Below, piece after piece: positions 60,401 to 64,000 of a DNA stretch of 64,000 nt. Numbering within the stretch: the first letter of the stretch is position 1; every line of letters begins with the position of its first letter. The notes under the pieces are model-generated. The model had not been told where the DNA came from and made no database searches. It saw only the letters and a list, made by a program, of their open reading frames with translations. The DNA lies in the NCBI GenBank assembly GCA_016218025.1, contig JACRFD010000038.1:62001-126000 (forward strand), in the 5' to 3' direction. The position numbers were made by a program, and so were the translations under genes. This DNA is from Ignavibacteriales bacterium (lineage in GTDB: Bacteria; Bacteroidota; Ignavibacteria; UBA10030; SZUA-254).

Positions 60401-63400
60401 ATACAGCGGTAGTTCTAACTTTGAAGCAAATACTTCGAATACGATTACACAAAATATATTAAAACGTCCGACCACCAGTTATTTATCAAGTTCTCTAAAT
60501 CCATCCTCTTACGGTACGATGATAACATTTAAGGATAGCATAGTCGGATCTATTCCTGATGGAGGAACTGTTCAATTCAAAGATGGCGCGGCAGATATAG
60601 GTACACCTCAGTCGCTTGATGCGAACGGTGTTGCGACGTTGAATATCTCTTCACTCTCTGTTGGAACACATGTAATTAGTGCGGTGTATAGCGGGACTAC
60701 AAATTATGAAGGCAGTGTATCAAATAATATTAATCAGGTCGTAAATCCAAAATCTACAGTCAGTATTTTAACCTCTTCCTTGAATCCTGCTTATTACGGT
60801 CAGTCGGTTACATTTAAAGATAGTGTTGTAGGTTCGATTCCCGATGGAGGCACTGTTCAATTCAAAGATAACGGCGCAAATATAGGTTCGCCCATTCCGC
60901 TTAACGCAAATGGCGTTGCAACATTGACGATTTCCAACCTATCAAGTGGATCACATTTAATTACTGCTCAATACAGTGGCACGATAAATTATTCACCAAG
61001 CTTATCAAATAGCATTACTCAGATCGTTAATCTTAACAGCACTACGAGTTTTCTAAGATCATCGTTGAACCCATCAGTTTATGGTGTAACAGTAACTTTC
61101 ACCGATAGTGTTTACGGATCTGTTCCTGATGGAGGGACTGTACAATTCAAAGACGGTGCCGTGAATATAGGATCACCTGTTCCTATTAATGGAAATGGTG
61201 TTGCATCTATTTCACTTTCTAATTTAAGTGTTGGAACACACTCAATTACGGCTGTATATAGCGGCACGGTAAATTATTCAACAAGTACTTCAAATGCTGT
61301 TTCACAGGTAGTTAATAAAATATCAACTACAAGTTATATCACGTCGTCATTAAATCCATCATGGTACGGGATGACAATTGTTTTGAAGGACAGTATTTAT
61401 AATTCAAAACCGGATGGCGGTACGGTTCAGTTTAAAGACAACGGAACTAATCTCGGTTCACCGATCGCCATAAATATAAATGGAGTTGCACAAATTTCTG
61501 TTAACACTCTAACAGCCGGAACTCATAATATTACTGCCGAATTCAGCGGTAACACTAATTATGCCGCGTCAACATCTAACACAATTATTCAAGTTGTTAA
61601 TCAAACATCTACAACTAGTATTCTAACATCATCTAAGAATCCTTCGGTCTATGGTGAAGTGATAACACTACATGACTCTGTTCTCAATACATTACCAGGA
61701 GCAGGAACTGTACAGTTTAAGGATGGATTAGTGAATATAGGTCCTCCAATATATTTAAGTTCTGCATCTACTGCAGATTTAAATATATCTGGTTTGTCGG
61801 CAGGTACACACAATCTTACTGCTTATTATTCAGGAGCTGCGAATTTTTCACCTTCCACCTCGAATGTAATTATTCAGGTTGTAAACAAAAAACCTACTAC
61901 AAGTATTTTAACTTCTTCTGATACGTTGATCAGGAGGGGTGATATTCTAATTTTACGGGATACTGTTTACGGCTCAATCCCTGATGGTGGATCTGTGCAA
62001 TTTGCTGATGGAGTTGAACCGTTAGGAGTTAGCGTACCTCTTGATGGGAATGGTATTGCTGAATTATCTATATCGACACTTTCATTCGGTCCACACGTTA
62101 TAACGGCAACTTACTCCGGTACATCGAACTATATTGGCAGTGTGTCTAATCCGGTTACTGTGACTGTTGGAAATTTCGATGAATATCGTTCGTTCAGTGC
62201 CGAGAGTTTAGCATTATCCGTTGATAATAAGGGCAAGGCAGGTGTTATTGTAAAGAAGAAATCGGTTCGCACGCAGTTTACTTTCAATATTGCATGTCAT
62301 GCAATGGATGCAACCGGATTGCAGCTTGAATTCAGCAGTGGAATAGACCCTGCATATCCTTTGCAAACCGATCCGCCGTCGAATGGTGCGGCGGTGGATA
62401 CAAGGAATAAAAGGTGGGATTTTGTATTCTATCCTCCTTTAGCTGTTGGGCAGAACATCCGTATCTCCGGATACAGCAATGATGGAAAATTACAAAAGAT
62501 AGCTAAGTATTTTTGGAAGAAATATGGATTACCTTCGGGATATATTGTTAAAAATCCGATTGCATCGATGAATGTTCCCAAATTGCCGATGCCGAATCGA
62601 ATAAATGTTTTAGCTGAAACGTTTTTACAAGGCGGTTATCTTTCAACCAATGGTATGATAATTGGTAAGAACAGAAAATTGGCAGAGGATAGTTCTAAAT
62701 TTTATTCATGGTATCAGACAACAAGATACGGAGATGTTGTAAAAACCATGTATGAAAGCAGAGTTGCAAAAATGCACACGGGATTACCAAAAGGTTTTGA
62801 TTATTATCTCGATCACCGCATAATGAAAGGTAATCAAAAATTACTGCCTCCGACCAAATATAATAATGTTTTACTCGCCGATATGATTGCGCTTAAGTTA
62901 GGAATTGTTGCAAGTGCGATGAGTAAAACTCCAATCGGATTTGGGGAATTGATTTATGATAACCCTGACGATACTTTAAATCCATATAACGGAAAAATGA
63001 TCAAAGAACTTGCTGCGATAGGTGATTCACTGATGATGGGGTATTATGAAAACGGCAAACATATGTTTGCGGATAGCAGTACATTCTATCAATTTGATGA
63101 TGTAATCCAGAGTGTTAATCTTGCCTTCGAAGGTGATATCGATACTCTGTTTTTTGCCGATTCTTTGGTGCTGCGCGGAACAAATATGCTTGTTGAAATT
63201 CCGTTCCTTAAAAAAGATTCATCAATAATACCGGCAGTTATAGTCCCAATTAATAATTTGTACGAAGAGATCCCCGAGTCTTTCACTCTATCTCAAAATT
63301 ATCCTAATCCATTTAATCCCATCACAACTATAGAATTTTATTTGCCGTATGAATCTGAGGTGATATTGACTATCCACAATATTCTAGGTCAACAGGTTGC

Positions 63401-63578
63401 CCAGTTGATAAACGGTGATATAATGGATGAAGGAACGCATCAATTCGATTTTTATCCGAACAATTTGGCATCGGGTGTTTATTTTTACAGGTTGGCTGCA
63501 ACATCAATTCAGGAAGATGAGTCCTCTGCGGTTAGTCAGAAGTTTGTTACAGCCAAGAAGATGATTCTTTTGAAATAA
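54441..63578 (+). CDS. Giant secreted multi-domain protein with 14 Ig-like repeats and T9SS sorting domain
   Basis: A 3045-residue exported protein, probably a surface adhesin or matrix protein. A signal peptide (about 1-25, LPLAANQ) leads to about 1120 residues of glycine-, serine- and threonine-rich short beta repeats (SGTFNMFTGTG, NGTLTLTSG-like wording), likely a right-handed beta helix. An IPT/TIG-like domain follows (about 1151-1237, ISPDSKFTGESGFTLAVNGTDF), then 14 tandem Ig-like (Big_3-type) repeats (about 1239-2576). A unique region of about 370 residues comes next, with KTPIGFGELIYDNPDD. The last 95 residues are a type IX sorting domain (QNYPNPFNPITTIEFYLP ... SGVYFYRL ... MILLK). 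AGGAGG precedes the ATG. Confidence 0.9.
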   Translation: MRNKFYYALTFLVIISFLFALPLAANQYRSKASGSWSIPATWSISTDGGSTWADAVDIPGTAPTDSIYIRDTHIVAINSTTTVAYVKVGEGTDGILEYDGVICTLTVTGNIDVLSGASFSGPNTGTITTGLVIGGDVTNSGTFNMFTGTGRVTDVTFNKNGNQTFSGSGSTIFNKITLNMGTSKTNILDMLAVFSMTQASASATITLTNGTFKISSASTIRPFGGSNFTIGATSGYVLNHTSAVSQWGNNSSLIVNGDLIINNGTMTISSTGGGNRLEIGATGQFTMNSGLLTMNGRITSIVAGGIVTISGGTVAVAAGGTVGTGSNSIFEIANSTFSMSNGTVSIASSNINTALPDVNINQIGNPITGGTFLITIGSVTDTITVSSNVPFYNFQVQNGTAPVLALLRNNNLQVQNNLTITSGTLDANNRNISVGGNWSNSGSFINTGSTVTFNGASSQVLTKSGGETFNYLTINKSSGTITLGNAVTVSGNLDFTSGTFDDGGNIVTVKGDISNSALHTGSGKILLNGSSTSHTLSGTGTYSNLELNDPLNASLSSSPTINGSLTLTSGTLTVGLLNTLTIGNGGSIVQTSGLLASGSNGGTFVFNGSGTVSGNVTFNNVSIAGAVDFGTSSFIGSSGILTINSGGSVNTNPPTYNSGSTLKYNSGGTFNRGSEWSSVSGAGYPANVLVSNGTTLDLGYNGASVQRMISENLEISSGSILSMSLTPMTAKLVVNGNIINDGTLHLSTLSGGDVSLFGNITCNGTITSEGRFLIFSGGNAQHISKSSGVVSIDYISIEKNSGSVLLDNDLDLLAPSSGDALQFNGSNDVLDLSGKNLTINGSIGGTNLNGSLKGSSSSNLIINGSGSFGTLKFLAGNQLINNLTINRTSSGNVQLGSDLTINDLPTLSNGIFNVGANTLSFDGSPIAGTSTNLVTSSASNLIYGGTTSGLYIPSSIVDLNNLTINNASNVDLNGNITIGGSLSLLSGDLITSSNSVTLGASAAVSETPNATVLGNLTTTRNITATSGTETFGNIGSDIILNGTSIGSTTVLRKTGVVSTGNSNSSIKRYFDISPTTNSGLNASVIFHYDDSELNGQDPATLHLYKSTDVGTSWTNRGGVVNTSNKTVTLSGISGFSRWTASNDLNILGSTPVPVLSSISPDSKFTGESGFTLAVNGTDFVDGQSVVRFNGNDRSTTFINETQLTAIIPATDLVNAGTFPITVFNNGGGGSSSSQSFTVNKALTTTSINSSINPTVYGQTVTFTANVSVNLPGSGIPTGTVTFKDGASTIGSTALDGSASASLSLSTLNVSTHSISAEYSGDLNYQSSISSPINQDVNKASTATSLTSDVNPSVKGQSIILTASVSAILPGAGIPSGAVTFKNGGSTIDTKTLDGSGLATLAINDLTVGSHLLTAEYNGDSRFNTSISPDYTQIINKVQTTTSLTSNLNPSVYGQSVSFTATVAVTPPGAATPTGTILFKDGLSTIGSVSVDLSGQAVLSITTLIAGSHSITAEYSGDGDCNVSTSNTVAQVVDKKSTTGILSVDINSSIYLDAITLKDSVIGSVPDGGTVQFKDGVTNLGSPVPIDLNGVALLTISTLAAGTHSITAEYGGTVNYEGNISNTLNQVVQKRTTTSYLTSSKNPSDYGELVTFRDSVAGSIPDGGTVQFKDGVQDIGSPVPLDAQGVATYSATSLSSGTHTITAIYSGTSNFETSSSNVISQVVNQGATVSILTSSKNPSEYTEAVTFKDSITGPVPDGGTVQFRDGGINIGSPVPLDINGVATYTSSTLTTGTHNITAYYSGTSNFSSSLSNQVSQVVNSKSTSSILISTLNPSYFLDTLTFRDTVIGYPDGGTVQFKDGGINIGSPVPIDMNGIAELKINILAAGTHTITAEYSGTLNYSPSISNSINQVVLKKPTTGYLTTNNINSLFGAPVVLKDSVVGSIPDGGTVQFIDGTMHLGTPVPVDAFGVATLTVSTLSVGTHSITAQYSGSSNFEANTSNTITQNILKRPTTSYLSSSLNPSSYGTMITFKDSIVGSIPDGGTVQFKDGAADIGTPQSLDANGVATLNISSLSVGTHVISAVYSGTTNYEGSVSNNINQVVNPKSTVSILTSSLNPAYYGQSVTFKDSVVGSIPDGGTVQFKDNGANIGSPIPLNANGVATLTISNLSSGSHLITAQYSGTINYSPSLSNSITQIVNLNSTTSFLRSSLNPSVYGVTVTFTDSVYGSVPDGGTVQFKDGAVNIGSPVPINGNGVASISLSNLSVGTHSITAVYSGTVNYSTSTSNAVSQVVNKISTTSYITSSLNPSWYGMTIVLKDSIYNSKPDGGTVQFKDNGTNLGSPIAININGVAQISVNTLTAGTHNITAEFSGNTNYAASTSNTIIQVVNQTSTTSILTSSKNPSVYGEVITLHDSVLNTLPGAGTVQFKDGLVNIGPPIYLSSASTADLNISGLSAGTHNLTAYYSGAANFSPSTSNVIIQVVNKKPTTSILTSSDTLIRRGDILILRDTVYGSIPDGGSVQFADGVEPLGVSVPLDGNGIAELSISTLSFGPHVITATYSGTSNYIGSVSNPVTVTVGNFDEYRSFSAESLALSVDNKGKAGVIVKKKSVRTQFTFNIACHAMDATGLQLEFSSGIDPAYPLQTDPPSNGAAVDTRNKRWDFVFYPPLAVGQNIRISGYSNDGKLQKIAKYFWKKYGLPSGYIVKNPIASMNVPKLPMPNRINVLAETFLQGGYLSTNGMIIGKNRKLAEDSSKFYSWYQTTRYGDVVKTMYESRVAKMHTGLPKGFDYYLDHRIMKGNQKLLPPTKYNNVLLADMIALKLGIVASAMSKTPIGFGELIYDNPDDTLNPYNGKMIKELAAIGDSLMMGYYENGKHMFADSSTFYQFDDVIQSVNLAFEGDIDTLFFADSLVLRGTNMLVEIPFLKKDSSIIPAVIVPINNLYEEIPESFTLSQNYPNPFNPITTIEFYLPYESEVILTIHNILGQQVAQLINGDIMDEGTHQFDFYPNNLASGVYFYRLAATSIQEDESSAVSQKFVTAKKMILLK
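58155..62169 (+). repeat. 14 tandem Ig-like repeats of about 287 bp inside the giant gene
   Basis: Each unit is about 95 residues and starts near STTSxLTSSxNPSxYG and ends near YSGTxNYxxSxSNxxxQVV. The first three units are the longer, classical form (VNLPGSGIPTGTVTFKDG type). Units 4-14 share a shortened form with PDGGTVQFKDG and GSPVPxDxNGVA. Unit 7 lacks one further residue (GYPDGG). At DNA level the copies are diverged, so the expansion is not recent. Confidence 0.9.
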
Positions 63579-63620
63579 AGATTTGATAATGCTGTTTAGA
63601 TAAATTGGATGTTCTGAAAA

Positions 63621-64000
63621 ATGAATCGTGATCAAAGATCCCATATTCGATTACTTCATGTTGATGATGAAGAAGCTTTTCGCCAGCAGATTAGAGAAGT
63701 CTTAATTTATGAAGATTACAAAGTTGATACCGTAATAGACGGTGTGGAGGCGATCAATGCTGTACAATCCAAAAAATATGATCTTATATTGCTCGATATC
63801 TCCATGCCGAAAGTCGACGGTATTGAAGTTCTGCACTTTGTTAAAAAGAATTACCCGGCGACTGAAGTGATCATGTTAACTGGTGTAGATGATTTAAAAA
63901 TCGCGGTTGATTGCATGAAGGAGGGGGCTTTCCATTATTTAACGAAACCATTTTTAATAGATGAGTTATCTCAAGTTATTGAACGGGCATTAGACCACAA
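63621..64000 (+). CDS. Response regulator, 3' end outside the window
   Basis: The first 126 codons of a two-component response regulator. The receiver domain is complete: RLLHVDDEEAFRQQI (acidic pocket), LILLDISMPKVDGIEVL with the phospho-acceptor Asp near residue 57, IMLTGVDDLKIAV with the conserved Thr, and GAFHYLTKPFLIDELSQVI with the conserved Lys. The frame is open at the window end, so the output domain is unseen; the MKEGAFHYLTKPF wording is common in NtrC-type sigma-54 activators and also in stand-alone receivers. The start ATG has no strong ribosome-binding site. Confidence 0.85.
   Translation, partial: MNRDQRSHIRLLHVDDEEAFRQQIREVLIYEDYKVDTVIDGVEAINAVQSKKYDLILLDISMPKVDGIEVLHFVKKNYPATEVIMLTGVDDLKIAVDCMKEGAFHYLTKPFLIDELSQVIERALDH

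Noticed and set aside
58155..62169. CRISPR or non-coding tandem repeat
   Set aside because: The periodicity of about 287 bp is in frame and encodes diverged Ig-like domains; there are no short identical repeats with spacers.

Overview
The window is 64 kb of AT-rich (roughly 38-40% GC by eye) bacterial chromosome. It shows many marks of the Bacteroidota/Chlorobi (FCB) lineage: a TonB-dependent receptor with an N-terminal carboxypeptidase-like domain, DUF4835 and DUF2279 proteins, a PorV-like outer-membrane protein, and three secreted proteins ending in a type IX (Por) secretion sorting domain with the NPFNP signature. That form of the sorting domain, together with promoters that look like ordinary sigma-70 sites (TTGAnn, 17 bp, TATATT), points to Ignavibacteria or a close relative rather than to classical Bacteroidetes. 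This placement is inference. Nearly all genes are chromosomal housekeeping or envelope genes. There is no prophage, CRISPR array or intact insertion sequence.

Layout. 0-2.7 kb: 3' part of an M3 peptidase, then two small minus-strand genes and two non-coding inverted-repeat elements. 2.9-9.2 kb: lipoprotein, TonB receptor, a TatD-radical SAM fusion and a secreted HEAT-cyclophilin protein, tightly packed. 9.2-18.6 kb: DUF4835, two outer-membrane beta-barrel proteins, mnmA, a biotin-dependent carboxyltransferase and a LysM transglycosylase lipoprotein. 18.8-19.5 kb: tRNA-Ser(CGA) followed by palindromes, a small GIY-YIG endonuclease gene and degenerate pieces of the tRNA locus. 19.6-29 kb: sugar aminotransferase, two tandem paralogous secreted proteins of unknown function, a frameshifted metalloprotease with a T9SS tail, then UDP-glucose dehydrogenase and UDP-glucuronate decarboxylase (a UDP-xylose route). 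29-35 kb: DUF2279, MntP, MsrA, three peroxiredoxins of three different subfamilies, a PTPS/QueD-like enzyme, FolE and an SDR. This reads as an oxidative-stress block joined to a possible tetrahydrobiopterin block. 35-43 kb: CNNM/CorC membrane protein, a five-gene glycan cluster (two GT4, two GT2, one flippase), a DUF2064-like protein and nadD. 43-48 kb: secreted subtilisin with a T9SS tail, a FadL-family porin and tRNA-Arg(CCT), which is followed by hairpins and a degenerate copy of its own 3' half. 48-54 kb: proS, dnaE, trxA. 54.4-63.6 kb: one 3045-residue secreted protein with 14 tandem Ig-like repeats. 63.6 kb to the end: start of a response regulator.

The most unusual signal is at the two tRNA genes. 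Both are followed by clusters of perfect or near-perfect hairpins and by degenerate copies of the tRNA's own 3' half starting at the anticodon loop. At tRNA-Ser a complete GIY-YIG endonuclease gene lies between a 5'-flank copy and the 3'-half copy. This fits a small tRNA-targeted element that duplicates part of its target, intact at tRNA-Ser and decayed at tRNA-Arg.
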